A DNA stretch of 64,000 bases, taken from the NCBI GenBank assembly GCA_002729885.1, contig PBUB01000035.1, positions 1 to 64,000 on the forward strand, read 5' to 3'. The notes below the pieces were generated by a model, which was given only the letters and a program-made list of their open reading frames with translations, was not told the DNA's origin and did not search any database. Position 1 is the first letter of the stretch. Every line of letters starts with the position of its first letter. The position numbers were made by a program, and so were the translations under genes. The DNA comes from Spirochaetaceae bacterium (GTDB lineage Bacteria > Spirochaetota > Leptospiria > Leptospirales > Leptonemataceae). Shown here one piece after another: positions 52,911-63,477 of the stretch.

Positions 52911-54974
52911 TTAGTCCTTTTCGCTTTCCTGCTCGGGAGATTCCTCGGCGGGCTGAGTGGCCTCGCGACTGATTTGCTGAAGCCTGGCATACAGCCCGGA
53001 TCGATTCATGAGATCTTTATGTGTTCCGGCATCTTCAATCTTGCCATTGGACACGACCACAATGATATCTGCCTTTTCTATGGTAGAAAGTCGGTGGGCA
53101 ATCACAAAAGTAGTACGATTCTTGAAAAGACGCTCCAGAGCTTCCTGAACCAGACGCTCGCTCTCGGTGTCCAGGGCCGAGGTAGCCTCGTCCAGAATCA
53201 TGATTTCTGGATCATGTAATAGCGCCCGGGCAATGGAGATTCGCTGGCGCTGGCCACCGGAAAGGGTCACCCCTCTTTCGCCTACCATTGTATCGTATCC
53301 TTCCGGTAAATCGCTTATGAAATCATGAGCATAGGCCAGTCTTGCAGCCTTTTCCACTTCGTTGGGATCATGCTCGGGACTGCCATAGGCAATATTCTCT
53401 CGAATGCTGCCGTGGAACAGGAATGTATCCTGCTGAACGATGCCTATGTGACTGCGATACTCTACCAGTGAGAAATTGCGAATATCCACGCCATCCACGG
53501 TGATTCGCCCTTGATCCGGATCAAAGAACCGGGCCAGCAAATCCATGAGGGTAGACTTGCCGCCTCCACTTTCGCCCACCAATGCTACCGTGCTACCGGC
53601 AGGAACATCCAGGTTGATGCCCTTGATTACCTGAGCTTCCGATTCCGGATAGGTAAACTGTACATCTTCGAATTTGATAGAACGGGAAATCTCGGGCACA
53701 GGCTGGGGACTGGGAGGATCGGTAATGTCCGGTCGTCGATCAGCTATAGAAAAGATTCTCTCCGCCGCGGCGGATGCCTGGGACACCTTCCCGATCATGG
53801 AAGAAAGCTGAATAATGGGCCGGATGATAAACATTAGAGCCATCAGGAATGTAATAAACTCGCCGATGGTAAAATTTGTTCCATCCAGATACGCGGCGCC
53901 CAGAGCGATGATGGCCAGGGTCATAAGAGCAGAGCTCAGCTCTACCAGGTTTGGACCCATTTTCAAATAGAACTGTTCTTTAAAGCTTCTCCAGCTCAAT
54001 CGCTGATTTACTCGCTCGAATCGCTCTGCCTGTTGATCCTCCATGACAAACGATCGAATCACTCGCACTCCCTGGATGTCTTCCTGCAAACTTGCATTCA
54101 GATCTGCCAGAAGCTCCTGGCTTTTTCGCGTGGATCGGGAAATCTTTTTTGTAAACAGGGCTACGGGCGCCAGAATTAATGGAAGAGTAACGGCAGATAC
54201 TATCAGTAGCTCAAGATTCAGGTAAGCCAGCAAGAAGAGGTGAGTAATCAAATAGAAGAAGTTTGTAATGGAATCCCTCATATTGGAGGAAATCACGGCA
54301 GCTACAATCTCAACATCGTTGATCAATCGGCTCATCAGGAGTCCGGTTTTCTCCCGATAGAAATATGTGAGTGGTAAATTCTGAGCGGCCCCGTAAAGAT
54401 CGGATCGCAAGTCCCTCACCGCTTTGTATCCGGTCCTGGCAATAAGCTGAACCGAAATCAAATGAAATACAAGCTTCAAGAAATAGAGCGGGAATACCAC
54501 CATCAAAGCGGTATAGATGACTTTTAGAGGATCAAAGGCCGCTTCGTTAATCTTTAATTTCCAGCGAACCATGGTCCGCAGATTCAACTGCTGAGCTCTA
54601 TTCAGACCGTATTCTTTTTCGTATCTGGTATAATGCAAGAGACGCTCGGCCAGGTCCTTTCGGATCTTTTCTGGAGCGTCTGGCGCCACGGGCAAGGTTC
54701 CTTCCCCGGTAAGCAAGCGTGCTTTTTCCGGAGCTTCGATGTAGTGAATGGCGCTGTACTGTACAGCTTTGTTTAGAAGCTTTCGCTCGCTCTCTGAGAA
54801 TTGAATAACAAAAGGCTCGCCGCCCCCTTTATCTCCCAGGGCATCAAACAGCGGATAGAATGTAGTAAGACTTACGCCATTAAGAATGGCCACAAAGAAC
54901 GACACCAGCACCCCCATCAGGAAGGGGGTGCGGTAATGAAATGAGTACCCGAGTAGACGGAGAAAGTGCCGCAC
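52911..54974 (-). CDS. msbA: ABC exporter, MsbA-like lipid flippase
   Basis: 687 residues, ABC half-transporter. The membrane domain (about 10-420) begins GYSFHYRTPFLMGVLVSFFVA, with an unusual long periplasmic or loop segment (about 45-155, rich in charged residues) between the first helices. The nucleotide-binding domain has Walker A GESGGGKSTL, Q-loop GIVQQDTFLFHGSIRENIAYG, signature LSGGQRQR and Walker B MILDEATSALD. It probably exports lipid A/LPS core or a related lipid. It is 6 bases downstream of ccr on the same strand. Confidence 0.88.
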   Translation of the reverse strand: MRHFLRLLGYSFHYRTPFLMGVLVSFFVAILNGVSLTTFYPLFDALGDKGGGEPFVIQFSESERKLLNKAVQYSAIHYIEAPEKARLLTGEGTLPVAPDAPEKIRKDLAERLLHYTRYEKEYGLNRAQQLNLRTMVRWKLKINEAAFDPLKVIYTALMVVFPLYFLKLVFHLISVQLIARTGYKAVRDLRSDLYGAAQNLPLTYFYREKTGLLMSRLINDVEIVAAVISSNMRDSITNFFYLITHLFLLAYLNLELLIVSAVTLPLILAPVALFTKKISRSTRKSQELLADLNASLQEDIQGVRVIRSFVMEDQQAERFERVNQRLSWRSFKEQFYLKMGPNLVELSSALMTLAIIALGAAYLDGTNFTIGEFITFLMALMFIIRPIIQLSSMIGKVSQASAAAERIFSIADRRPDITDPPSPQPVPEISRSIKFEDVQFTYPESEAQVIKGINLDVPAGSTVALVGESGGGKSTLMDLLARFFDPDQGRITVDGVDIRNFSLVEYRSHIGIVQQDTFLFHGSIRENIAYGSPEHDPNEVEKAARLAYAHDFISDLPEGYDTMVGERGVTLSGGQRQRISIARALLHDPEIMILDEATSALDTESERLVQEALERLFKNRTTFVIAHRLSTIEKADIIVVVSNGKIEDAGTHKDLMNRSGLYARLQQISREATQPAEESPEQESEKD

Positions 54975-54980
54975 AGGCGA

Positions 54981-56237
54981 TCACTTCGCTCCCAGTCCTT
55001 CTTTCTCGGCTCCCACCAAAATGGACATATTTCCAGCCGGATGCTTGTTATCTTTCATCAGCTGATGACAGGCACCGGTTTCTTCGAATTTATAGACTTT
55101 CGATAGCACCGGATCAACTTTCTTCGCAATTACAAGATCATTCAGACCTTTCGCATTGTCGTCGTTGGCGAAATGAGAACCCTGCAGTCGCTTCTGTCTC
55201 ATCCATAGATAACGGAGATCCACTGTAGCATTGAATCCGGTGGTACCGGCACAGATGACAATCATTCCTCCGGTATCGCATACAAATGCAGACGTAGGGA
55301 TTGTACTTTCGCCGGGATGTTCGAAGACGATTCCTGGATTTTTCTTTCCGGTAATTTCCCAGATGGCTTTACCGAATTCTCGAGCTTTCTTGGTCCATTC
55401 CACAAAGTGCTTGGGATCGTTGATTTCGGATGTAAGAGCTCCCCAGTGATCGAAGTTCTTTCTATTGATTACTCCGTCTGCACCCAGCTTTTTGCAGAAA
55501 TCAAATTTATCTTCGCTGCTCACAACAGCCACAGCGATGCCGCCTGCAGCCTTTACGATCTGAATGGCCATAGCGCCAAGACCGCCGGACCCTCCCCAGA
55601 TAAGCACCGGCATTCCAGGCTTTACAGTGTTGGGTTCCCAGTGATGCAGCATTCTGTACGCAGTAGCGCCCACCAGCATGTATGCGGCCGCCTCTTCCCA
55701 GTTCAGATGAGGAGGCTTGGGCAGACATTGATGGTCCTGCACTTTGGCGAACTGAGCGAATGAGCCCCAGTTGGATTCATAACCCCAGATGATTTCAGAG
55801 GGGGCAAACATTGGATCCCCACCCGCTACGATGTAAGGATCATCGTGGTCCCACATTCCGCAATGAACCACTACTTCATCGCCAATTTTTACATTCTTTA
55901 CTTCGGACCCTACAGCATACACGATTCCGGAAGCGTCGGATCCACCGATGTGGAAATCCTCCTGCTCCCCTTTTTTCTGGCGCGCAGCTATCACGTTGAC
56001 AGGATAACCAAGGGCGGCCCAGACATTGTTGTAGTTCACTCCGGCGGCCATTACTGCCACCAGGACTTCTCGAGGGCCAACCTCCGGCACAGGGATCTGC
56101 TCAACCTGGAAGGCATCCTTGGGATCTCCGAACCGTTCCGGACGGATCAGTTGAGCATGCATTTTTTCGGGAACTACTCCAACCGGAGGGAGTGTTCCAA
56201 CGGGGACAATTTCAGGGCGATCTGACATGGCGGACAC
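54981..56237 (-). CDS. ccr: Crotonyl-CoA carboxylase/reductase
   Basis: 418 residues of the MDR superfamily, with the Ccr-specific blocks [66 protein letters not shown], and cofactor loop [19 protein letters not shown], then [25 protein letters not shown]. It reductively carboxylates crotonyl-CoA to ethylmalonyl-CoA using NADPH. A GTG at 56237 opens the frame and an ATG at 56228 is also suitable. The ethylmalonyl-CoA pathway as a whole is not visible here; a 4-hydroxybutyrate-type CoA-transferase lies at 60285. It precedes msbA by 6 bases. Confidence 0.92.
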   Translation of the reverse strand: MSAMSDRPEIVPVGTLPPVGVVPEKMHAQLIRPERFGDPKDAFQVEQIPVPEVGPREVLVAVMAAGVNYNNVWAALGYPVNVIAARQKKGEQEDFHIGGSDASGIVYAVGSEVKNVKIGDEVVVHCGMWDHDDPYIVAGGDPMFAPSEIIWGYESNWGSFAQFAKVQDHQCLPKPPHLNWEEAAAYMLVGATAYRMLHHWEPNTVKPGMPVLIWGGSGGLGAMAIQIVKAAGGIAVAVVSSEDKFDFCKKLGADGVINRKNFDHWGALTSEINDPKHFVEWTKKAREFGKAIWEITGKKNPGIVFEHPGESTIPTSAFVCDTGGMIVICAGTTGFNATVDLRYLWMRQKRLQGSHFANDDNAKGLNDLVIAKKVDPVLSKVYKFEETGACHQLMKDNKHPAGNMSILVGAEKEGLGAK

Positions 56238-56321
56238 AATCGAGAAACCTGTTAATATTTCCAGTCAAATTCTCCTTTTCATCCATGCCTGTTCGTCGAA
56301 TATTGGGAGAGGGAGATCACT

Positions 56322-57794
56322 GTGAGCAAGTTCGAACTTTTCGACTTCACCCCTGAAATCGTAGAATCCTTTCGTGAAAACCACGAGATACCTGTGCACT
56401 TTTACAATAAGGACGGTCAGGTCCTTATTCATAAAAAGGAAAATGCATCTGAGGCAGAGATCGATCGATTGCTCCGCTTCATCAAACAGGGGATTTACTA
56501 CGACATCGAGGATTCGGAGAAACTGGGCCTCCAGGAGAAGGGACGAGATATTCCGGAAGGTCTTACCGACACAAAACTCATTTCGGAAAACATCACCACC
56601 GAGCTCAACGACGGTGCGAAGGAATTATTCAGCAGTTTAAAACGAACATCCATTACATCTGTCCAGGCTCGCAAGACTTCGGAGCGATTGGCCAGTGCCT
56701 TTGATGCCTTTGAATCCCAGTCCGATATGAGCGTGGGCCTGGTGAATATTCTGGACTTGATGCAGGGCCGGGATAACACCCACGAAGTGGAATTGGCTGT
56801 AAAGAGAACTGTAGTGGCCATGGCCATGAAGACCAGGGGAGCGGCTGCCATTGGTGCCAGGGACCGAGCACGTCTGGAAGAAGCGGCCAATGTGACCATG
56901 ATGTCTGCATTGCTTTGCGATATTGGCTATAGTCGCATGACCATGCCAGATGGGGATGGTCTTTCTGAGCAGCAAATGAATTATATTCGCAATCATCCAA
57001 TAATGAGTTATCTGATGATTGCCCATGAACGGTCCATTGATCCCCGGGTTAAGCGAAATGTACTTTCGCACCATAGACCCATGAAATCCGGTACTCCCGG
57101 AAATAACTACCCATCCATCAAGAGCATTACTACCAGACTCACCGCGCTCAGAGAAAAGTACAGTCAGGACCCGGCCAGAAAGCATATTGCAGAAGACATC
57201 GATATGCAACTGAAACTGCTGATGCGAGATATTCCCTACGATGAGGATGCGGCTATTCTGGCCGTGGCTTCCGAGTTCGCCTCCCTGACTTCCAATGTTC
57301 CATGGCGCAAGGCATATAACGCTCGTCGCGCCGTGCAGATGCTTGTTAACAATTCCTATTTCACGTATCCGGATCGAATTGTACGAGAGTTTCTGGACTA
57401 TGTTAGCATCAGTCTTTGCAACAATGAAAAGATCCTCAAGGAAGGAGATTTTATTATTGTGGCCGCACGTTCCGGTAGCGGTAAGACTTTTTTCGAAGTA
57501 GGACAGATTACCAATGCCACCCGCTTTCAGAGCAAACCGGGTATGGACCGCTTTGCCACAATATTCCCTGAAATTGGAAAAAATCCAAAGTTTCAGTTTC
57601 TAAAGTTTCCTCTGGATAAGCTTAAAGCAGATCCAAGAAAGGCACACTATGAGCTCAGTAAGGATGATAGTCGGCACATAGTCTATGCGGTGGATCCAAC
57701 CTACGATCCAGATCTGTATGAGGCGCTATTCAAATTAACCAGAACCTCCTCTGCCGCGGCAGGCCATGCGGAAGCTGGTCAACCAGCTACTTGA
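56322..57794 (+). CDS. Degenerate HD-GYP-like protein with P-loop-like motif
   Basis: 490 residues. An N-terminal module (1-75) resembles that preceding leptospiral HD-GYP proteins. The HD-GYP core spans about 145-360: the usual HD pair is C199-D200 (SALLCDIGYS), with later histidines H225, H250 and H251 kept, a GNNYP segment in place of the usual GYP, and SLTSNVPWRKAYNARRAV matching the ALTSxRPYR block. At 382-389 a sequence ARSGSGKT fits the Walker A pattern. With the first His missing, c-di-GMP hydrolysis is doubtful; it may be a binding or regulatory protein. The next gene overlaps by 29 bases. Confidence 0.75.
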   Translation: MSKFELFDFTPEIVESFRENHEIPVHFYNKDGQVLIHKKENASEAEIDRLLRFIKQGIYYDIEDSEKLGLQEKGRDIPEGLTDTKLISENITTELNDGAKELFSSLKRTSITSVQARKTSERLASAFDAFESQSDMSVGLVNILDLMQGRDNTHEVELAVKRTVVAMAMKTRGAAAIGARDRARLEEAANVTMMSALLCDIGYSRMTMPDGDGLSEQQMNYIRNHPIMSYLMIAHERSIDPRVKRNVLSHHRPMKSGTPGNNYPSIKSITTRLTALREKYSQDPARKHIAEDIDMQLKLLMRDIPYDEDAAILAVASEFASLTSNVPWRKAYNARRAVQMLVNNSYFTYPDRIVREFLDYVSISLCNNEKILKEGDFIIVAARSGSGKTFFEVGQITNATRFQSKPGMDRFATIFPEIGKNPKFQFLKFPLDKLKADPRKAHYELSKDDSRHIVYAVDPTYDPDLYEALFKLTRTSSAAAGHAEAGQPAT

Positions 57795-60240
57795 TGATAA
57801 CCGGAGTGGCATCCAGCAGGATGCATCCGGACGCCGTTACTTTCGCCAGAGGAAGGTCCGATTTCGCACCATTCATTTTGAACCAGCGGAACTACTGGAA
57901 GGTGGCTGGCTGGAATTTGATAGAGACATTGTAAGCCCCTACCAGCAAAGCCGCGATCCGTCTCCAGCCAGCGTAAAGCAGTTCGCACAACTGAGTTCAG
58001 AAAGATTCCTGCATTTTTACTACAGAGTTTTTGATGTGGCTGTGGCCCGGGCCCTGGCTACCCTGGACACAAATCTGTTTCGCCTGCCTTTTGTGGTTCC
58101 TTCCATTTTTCTTGATCTGGGCATACCGAATGAGCCCACAAACGGTTCTGTTCCTCCTCTATTGCATGAGCGCATTCGAGACCAGTATCTGAAGTCCAGA
58201 AAAGCAAGTAGCATCACGGAAACCGAATACCGGTCCGGTACCGGCTCTTATGAAGAACCGCAAGCCCCCTCTGCGAGAAACCACGGCCAGTCTGAAATTG
58301 AAAACCGCGATGGCATGCCAGATCCATCCGGTAAACCCGGTATATATTTTCTTTCGGACTATCTGGAAGGGCTCACCGATGATGCCATTGCACTCTTGAA
58401 GCCCTATGGCGAGCTCTGGGAACTGGAGGATCAATTGCAGGAGATTCACAGTAAGAGTAAAACCATGCGAAAGGACTTTGAATTACTCTTACTCGGGTCC
58501 GGACCCGAGCAGTCAGCAATCGCTCTGCAGGACTCCCTGTTTAACGACCTGGACAGACATGGTTTGCAAAGCATCTTGCAGGCCACAGCCAGCCCGGATC
58601 TGAGAGCCAGCATTCGCTCTTTTCTGGGTCAAAAGGACCGCTCTTCCTTTCTACACCTGGTAAGACACGCAAAAGAAATCTCTAGCTTTCTGAATGAAGA
58701 AACCCTGGCGGCTGCGGGACTGTATCTACTTCCGGAAAAGCTGGAGCTCAGGATTCGAAGCGCTCTGCTTCAGGAAACACGCTTGCATGCCAGAATCATG
58801 CGATACATATTTCTGAAGTACCGGGCCGTTCCTGCAGGAAGAACCACGGACCTCAGGCTTCTACATGAGCAAAGAAATCGGGCCTTTCAGGAAGCATTGA
58901 AGCTTCTGGAGTCCGTAGTTCGCCTCAATCCAGACATTCGTGCATGGCAGACTCGCATTGAGAAACATGCATCTATTCGAAAGCAGATTCGCCAAATATA
59001 CGAAGACTATTTGAATGGGGCCACCATCGGTGCTCCTTCACGAAATATGGAAAACAGCGAAATAGGTGACCGGGAGGCCCGAGAAGCAAGTCTATCAAAT
59101 ACTGTGACATCGGACTCAAATGGTCCTGTGGAACCGAAAACAGAAAATCCTGTTACGCAGGATTCACAAAGCAATATTTCAGGGAATGCAGGTGCCAGCC
59201 TCCAGGGGATACTTAAGAAAGCGGAAGAGCATTATGGTAAGGCAGTAGAGTGGCCGGCCCACATCCCCTATGGAAATCCATTCGCTCGCCGCGAAGTACT
59301 TTTACATGTAAAAGAACAATTGCTGGATCGACTGCGACCTGTGCGAAGCACAACCACAGGATATTCGCTCATACCCGGAAGTCGCCATGGTATTCTTCCT
59401 TTGAATCCGGTAATGAAACTATGGAAAGATAAACCCGGATTTGAGGCCAATCTTCCAGAAATTGCCAGCCTTGAAATCAACACTCCGCCAACCGTAGAAT
59501 GCCTGCTACAACTGGCCGCCCTGGTGGACACCGAGCTATATCAGCGTGAGCTAAGACTGGGCCGGATCCTGAGTGAAAAACTGGGCACAAGAAATCTCAA
59601 GAATCTCAAGATATTTCTAATGCCCGGTTCCTGCGGCGCTGCCCGGGAAATCGAACGTCCGGATTTTCCGGAGTTTCGCAATTCAGTAATAGGGGAAAGC
59701 AGAAAGCCAGAAGAACTGGGGGTGAGCAACGAACCCTCAATTCTAACTGGTGGCTGGTATAAAAAAAGAAACCATGCACTGTATTATCCCATCGGTGGCG
59801 ATAATGGGCAGCTACTGCGAAGTATCTATCTGGCGCTCAGGTTGCCTGGACCGGCAGCATTCTTCTTTGCCCTGGGTCAATTTGTACATGACTGCCTTCC
59901 AGATAATCTAATCTATTACGCGGGCTCCGAGATACCTTTTCGCCAGGTGACAGAGGATTACTACCGGCAGGAAGACAAAGTTCGTAAGAATCGCGGTGAA
60001 AAAACAGGCCGGCGAAAAGTAGACAATAGTAGGGCCGCTGTCCGGTTTATGTTCGCCGTTTCCTATTCCAGAGCCCTCATGGAAGCTCTTACTGCCAGCT
60101 CACAGAGCAATTTTCGGCATCCGCCCACAGAAAAATGGATGAGTCGGTATCTCAACCTACCTGTGCTATCTGTAAGCGACCGAAGCAGATTCAAGGAGTT
60201 GAGAAGCAGAGCTCGATCTTTAATCGAATCATGGAAATAG
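57766..60240 (+). CDS. Large protein of unknown family, coupled to the HD-GYP-like gene
   Basis: 824 residues, no family recognised and no signal peptide or convincing membrane segments. N-terminal part (1-130) has beta-rich VRFRTIHFEPAELLEGGWLEFD, then a long alpha-rich region (VARALATLDTNLFRLPFVVPSIFLDLG; HARIMRYIFLKYRAVPAGR), with low-complexity polar linkers around 145-185 and 425-480. The last third has conserved-looking IPYGNPFARREVLL, RSIYLALRLPGPAAFFFALGQFVHDCLPDNL. The ATG at 57766 lies 29 bases inside the upstream gene, so coupling is likely. Both together may form an unknown signalling or assembly module. Confidence 0.75.
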   Translation: MRKLVNQLLDDNRSGIQQDASGRRYFRQRKVRFRTIHFEPAELLEGGWLEFDRDIVSPYQQSRDPSPASVKQFAQLSSERFLHFYYRVFDVAVARALATLDTNLFRLPFVVPSIFLDLGIPNEPTNGSVPPLLHERIRDQYLKSRKASSITETEYRSGTGSYEEPQAPSARNHGQSEIENRDGMPDPSGKPGIYFLSDYLEGLTDDAIALLKPYGELWELEDQLQEIHSKSKTMRKDFELLLLGSGPEQSAIALQDSLFNDLDRHGLQSILQATASPDLRASIRSFLGQKDRSSFLHLVRHAKEISSFLNEETLAAAGLYLLPEKLELRIRSALLQETRLHARIMRYIFLKYRAVPAGRTTDLRLLHEQRNRAFQEALKLLESVVRLNPDIRAWQTRIEKHASIRKQIRQIYEDYLNGATIGAPSRNMENSEIGDREAREASLSNTVTSDSNGPVEPKTENPVTQDSQSNISGNAGASLQGILKKAEEHYGKAVEWPAHIPYGNPFARREVLLHVKEQLLDRLRPVRSTTTGYSLIPGSRHGILPLNPVMKLWKDKPGFEANLPEIASLEINTPPTVECLLQLAALVDTELYQRELRLGRILSEKLGTRNLKNLKIFLMPGSCGAAREIERPDFPEFRNSVIGESRKPEELGVSNEPSILTGGWYKKRNHALYYPIGGDNGQLLRSIYLALRLPGPAAFFFALGQFVHDCLPDNLIYYAGSEIPFRQVTEDYYRQEDKVRKNRGEKTGRRKVDNSRAAVRFMFAVSYSRALMEALTASSQSNFRHPPTEKWMSRYLNLPVLSVSDRSRFKELRSRARSLIESWK

Positions 60241-60284
60241 CCCCCATGGGGCAATGCCACAGGCTGATTCGCTGATTCGCTGAT

Positions 60285-61571
60285 TTAGCCCCGGCTCAAC
60301 CAGAAGCTCTCTTTCTCCAGCTCCTCCCGAAAATCTGGATGGGCAATCGATATTAACAACTGGGAACGCTCTCTTACATTCTTTCCGAACAGATTCACCA
60401 CTCCATACTCGGTAGCCACATAATGAACATCACCACGGCTGGTAACAACGCCGGCACCAGGGGCCAGCACCGGACAAATCCGGGAGACCTTTCCTCCCTT
60501 TGCTGTGCTCGGAAGCGCGATGATGGGCTTACCGCCTGGACATCTAGATGCTCCACGGATAAAATCTACCTGCCCACCAATTCCGCTGAAGATGTTATGG
60601 CCCATAGAATCGCTGTTTACCTGACCTGTGAGATCAATGGAAATGGCAGAGTTGATGGCCACCATATTGTGATTCTGAGCGATGACAAACGGATCATTAA
60701 CATAGTGACTGGGTCTGAATTCGAAGATCGGGTTATTATCGATTGCATCGTAGAGATCTCGACTGCCCATGGCAAAGCTGGTCATGATCTTACCGCGGTG
60801 CAGGCCTTTTTTCTGGTTATTCAGAACTCCCGCCGAAAGAAGCGGCAGAATCCCATCGCTGAACATCTCCGTATGAATTCCCAGGTCTTTGTGATTGCGT
60901 AGCTGATTCAGCACTGCATTGGGAATTCCACCAATGCCCAGTTGCAGAGTAGCGCCATCGTCAATTAATTCAGCAATATTCTTCCCGATTCGCTCCTCTA
61001 CGTCAGACGCTTCTTTAAGAGGAAGCTCAAACAGCTCTTCCTCCTGCTCCACAAAGTAGTCTACCTCCGTTACATGAATAAAACAATCTCCCAGAGCTCG
61101 TGGCATTCTGGGATTCACCTGGGCAATGACCAGCTCAGCTGCTTCTGCACAGGGCTTGGTAATGCTACATTCTACGCCATAGCTCATATAGCCAAACTGA
61201 TCCGGTGGAGATACATGGATCATAGCAACGTGGATAGGCCAGTTCCCGCCGCGCACCAGCTTTGCGATTTCGCTGAGAAAAATAGGGATATAATCGGATT
61301 TTCCTTCGTTCACTGCATCACGAATTGCGGGACCCAGAAACCAGGCATTATCGCGCACACCTTCGAAGCTCTTGAATGGATCTTCTCCAAAAGTGAGTAG
61401 ATGATTCAGCTCTACCTCTTTCAGTTCTCCGGCTCGATCCGCAAGTGCAGCGATCAAAGCCCGGGGCATGGAAGCATTACCCGAAATAAAGACTTTCTGA
61501 CCGTTCTTGATGTGGGTCACTGCCTGGGCGGGTGACAGTTTTCGCGAATCGTAGTGGGGTTTCCATTCCAT
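60285..61571 (-). CDS. Acetyl-CoA hydrolase/CoA-transferase family (4-hydroxybutyrate CoA-transferase-like)
   Basis: 428 residues. The catalytic glutamate is probably in LGIHTEMFSDGIL, with GIGGIPNAVLNQLRNHKDLG before it, and NHNMVAINSAISIDLTGQVNSDS and SGIGGQVDFIRGA after it, as in the Cat1/4-hydroxybutyrate CoA-transferase family. It transfers CoA between acetyl-CoA (or butyryl-CoA) and an organic acid. It may act together with Ccr in C4 metabolism; this is an inference. It is convergent with the 824-residue gene. Confidence 0.88.
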   Translation of the reverse strand: MEWKPHYDSRKLSPAQAVTHIKNGQKVFISGNASMPRALIAALADRAGELKEVELNHLLTFGEDPFKSFEGVRDNAWFLGPAIRDAVNEGKSDYIPIFLSEIAKLVRGGNWPIHVAMIHVSPPDQFGYMSYGVECSITKPCAEAAELVIAQVNPRMPRALGDCFIHVTEVDYFVEQEEELFELPLKEASDVEERIGKNIAELIDDGATLQLGIGGIPNAVLNQLRNHKDLGIHTEMFSDGILPLLSAGVLNNQKKGLHRGKIMTSFAMGSRDLYDAIDNNPIFEFRPSHYVNDPFVIAQNHNMVAINSAISIDLTGQVNSDSMGHNIFSGIGGQVDFIRGASRCPGGKPIIALPSTAKGGKVSRICPVLAPGAGVVTSRGDVHYVATEYGVVNLFGKNVRERSQLLISIAHPDFREELEKESFWLSRG

Positions 61572-61650
61572 GACATGACCTCAGCATTGGGAGGCCAGCC
61601 GTCTATTAGAAATTGGAAACCCTGGCAGGTCGGTACCGAAGAGCAGTGCC

Positions 61651-63477
61651 CTAGAATTCAGGGGCGGCAGGCGTTGACTCTTCCAGAATCTTGAACTCTG
61701 TGCGTCTGTTTTTCTGATCGTACGGGTCACCTTTTTTGGCAACCACAGGATTGCTGAAGCCAGCTCCTTCCACTTCAAGACGCATTGCATCGATTCCGTG
61801 ATACACGAGGTAATTCTTAACACTCATCGCTCTGCGAAAACTCAACTTTTCATTATACTCTTTTGAGCCATGTAGATCTGTATGACCAATGATTTTGAGC
61901 CTGGTCTGTGGATTCTTTTTCAAGTAATCAAGAAGGCTTTCCAGATAGAATTCGGATTCGTCTCTGAGCACAGCCGAGTTGGCATCAAACTGTATATCGC
62001 TAACTTCAAATGAGCCCCCCTTTCGTATCCTTTCCAGGTATATTATTCGCTTTCCCGTAAAGACAGCCCGGTAATCAATGATTCGGTGATATGTAGAATA
62101 GCCGGGAATAGAAATAGTCACTTCCAGTCCCTCGCTATCAAAGGCAGGCAGGCGAAGCTCACCGGCTCCGTTACTACTGGTGCGAGTGGGATCCGGGCGA
62201 GGTTTGTTTTCGTCCCTGTAATAAGGTTGCATTTTTACCGGAACCGAGAGTGGACGACCGGTATCTTTATCCATCACCACAAGACTTTCCCGGTCCGGTC
62301 TGAAGCGATTTAACCCGTCGCTTTCAGCGCCTTCAAAGGCAAGTTCCAGCCCACGATCAATTCTGTCTCTGTATCCATCTGGAGTTTCACGCTCGAACGC
62401 TCCATCCATTCTGGAATCATAGTTCTGTAGAAGACCCTCCAGGTCCTCCTCCCGGCCAGAATTGGCCGTTGGATCGCTGTAGGATTCAGGCTCCCCTTCG
62501 CGAATACTGGAAGTGGGTTCTCTGGCGGCCGGTTCGCTACCTTCGTCAGTTCGAACTGCAAACTGAGGCTGATCCAGGTTAATCCCGGTATCAGTGGAAT
62601 AAAGATCATAATGTCCTTTGCCGCCGGAGCGATCAGAAGCGAAGTAGAATGTTCCATCGTGAATACTGAGATGCATTTCGTTCTCGGTGGAGCTCAGTTC
62701 AGGAATCAATACCGGGTCCGACCATCCACTTTCGCTTCTGGAAGTACGATAAAAGTCCCATCCGCCAATGCCACCGGGACGTCTGGAAGAGAAGACATAG
62801 CTATTGTCCTTCAGTGGCATCAGGGCAGCTTCCTGGTGTCCGGAGTTGATAGGCGATGGTAGAGGCTCCGGCTCTGAGAAACCGCTACCGTTCCACTTTG
62901 CAACCATGATCTTTGAGCCGGTAATATCGCCAAATTCCCAGGTAGTATAATAGATTTCGCGAGAATCCGGACTCAGTGCCGGGGCCCGTTCATGGTCCGA
63001 AGTCTGGAAGTTACCGGGAATCCTTCTTGGCTCCGAGAATCGACCACTTTCATCGGCCCTGGCCCAGTACAGATCGTAGGAAACTCGCACCCTTCCCTGG
63101 AGGTCGGCAGGCATCTCCAGGCTACCATCACGATCAGATGCGAAAAGTACTACTTTACCGTCTTCGCTCCAGAAAGGAGTTTCATCATTATAAGGAGAAT
63201 TCAGTTCTCGGACATTTCGAACCAGAGTCCACTGCCCTTCTTTCTTCTCTGCAAGGTAAATATCCTGATACTGACCATTGCTGGTATTGAATAGCATTCG
63301 CTGCCCGTCCGGCGATAGGGTAGGAGCGAAATCCGCAGCCCCGGTATTTAACCCGGAAAGTGGCTCAATCTCCACCGGCTGATCGGGCTGCTGCACCCCC
63401 TGTCCATGGGCGAATGCAGGCAGAAGGAGGCTGCCCACCAGAAGCAGAAGCATTAGCAGGACACCCGCTTTCCTCAT
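61651..63477 (-). CDS. OmpA-family outer membrane protein with PD40 (TolB-like) repeats
   Basis: 608 residues from the favoured start ATG 63477 (MRKAGVLLMLLLL), which gives a standard signal peptide; upstream ATGs at 63507 and 63597 are in frame but unlike signal peptides. The mature protein has several PD40 beta-propeller repeats (DFAPTLSPDGQRMLFNTS, DETPFWSEDGKVVLFASDRDG, RAPALSPDSREIYYTT), a linker (about 330-420) and a C-terminal OmpA domain: SDIQFDANSAVLRDESEFYLESLLDYL, TRLKIIGHTDLHGSKEYNEKLSFRRAMSVKNYL. It probably links the outer membrane to peptidoglycan. The last gene of its strand before the repeat region. Confidence 0.9.
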   Translation of the reverse strand: MRKAGVLLMLLLLVGSLLLPAFAHGQGVQQPDQPVEIEPLSGLNTGAADFAPTLSPDGQRMLFNTSNGQYQDIYLAEKKEGQWTLVRNVRELNSPYNDETPFWSEDGKVVLFASDRDGSLEMPADLQGRVRVSYDLYWARADESGRFSEPRRIPGNFQTSDHERAPALSPDSREIYYTTWEFGDITGSKIMVAKWNGSGFSEPEPLPSPINSGHQEAALMPLKDNSYVFSSRRPGGIGGWDFYRTSRSESGWSDPVLIPELSSTENEMHLSIHDGTFYFASDRSGGKGHYDLYSTDTGINLDQPQFAVRTDEGSEPAAREPTSSIREGEPESYSDPTANSGREEDLEGLLQNYDSRMDGAFERETPDGYRDRIDRGLELAFEGAESDGLNRFRPDRESLVVMDKDTGRPLSVPVKMQPYYRDENKPRPDPTRTSSNGAGELRLPAFDSEGLEVTISIPGYSTYHRIIDYRAVFTGKRIIYLERIRKGGSFEVSDIQFDANSAVLRDESEFYLESLLDYLKKNPQTRLKIIGHTDLHGSKEYNEKLSFRRAMSVKNYLVYHGIDAMRLEVEGAGFSNPVVAKKGDPYDQKNRRTEFKILEESTPAAPEF

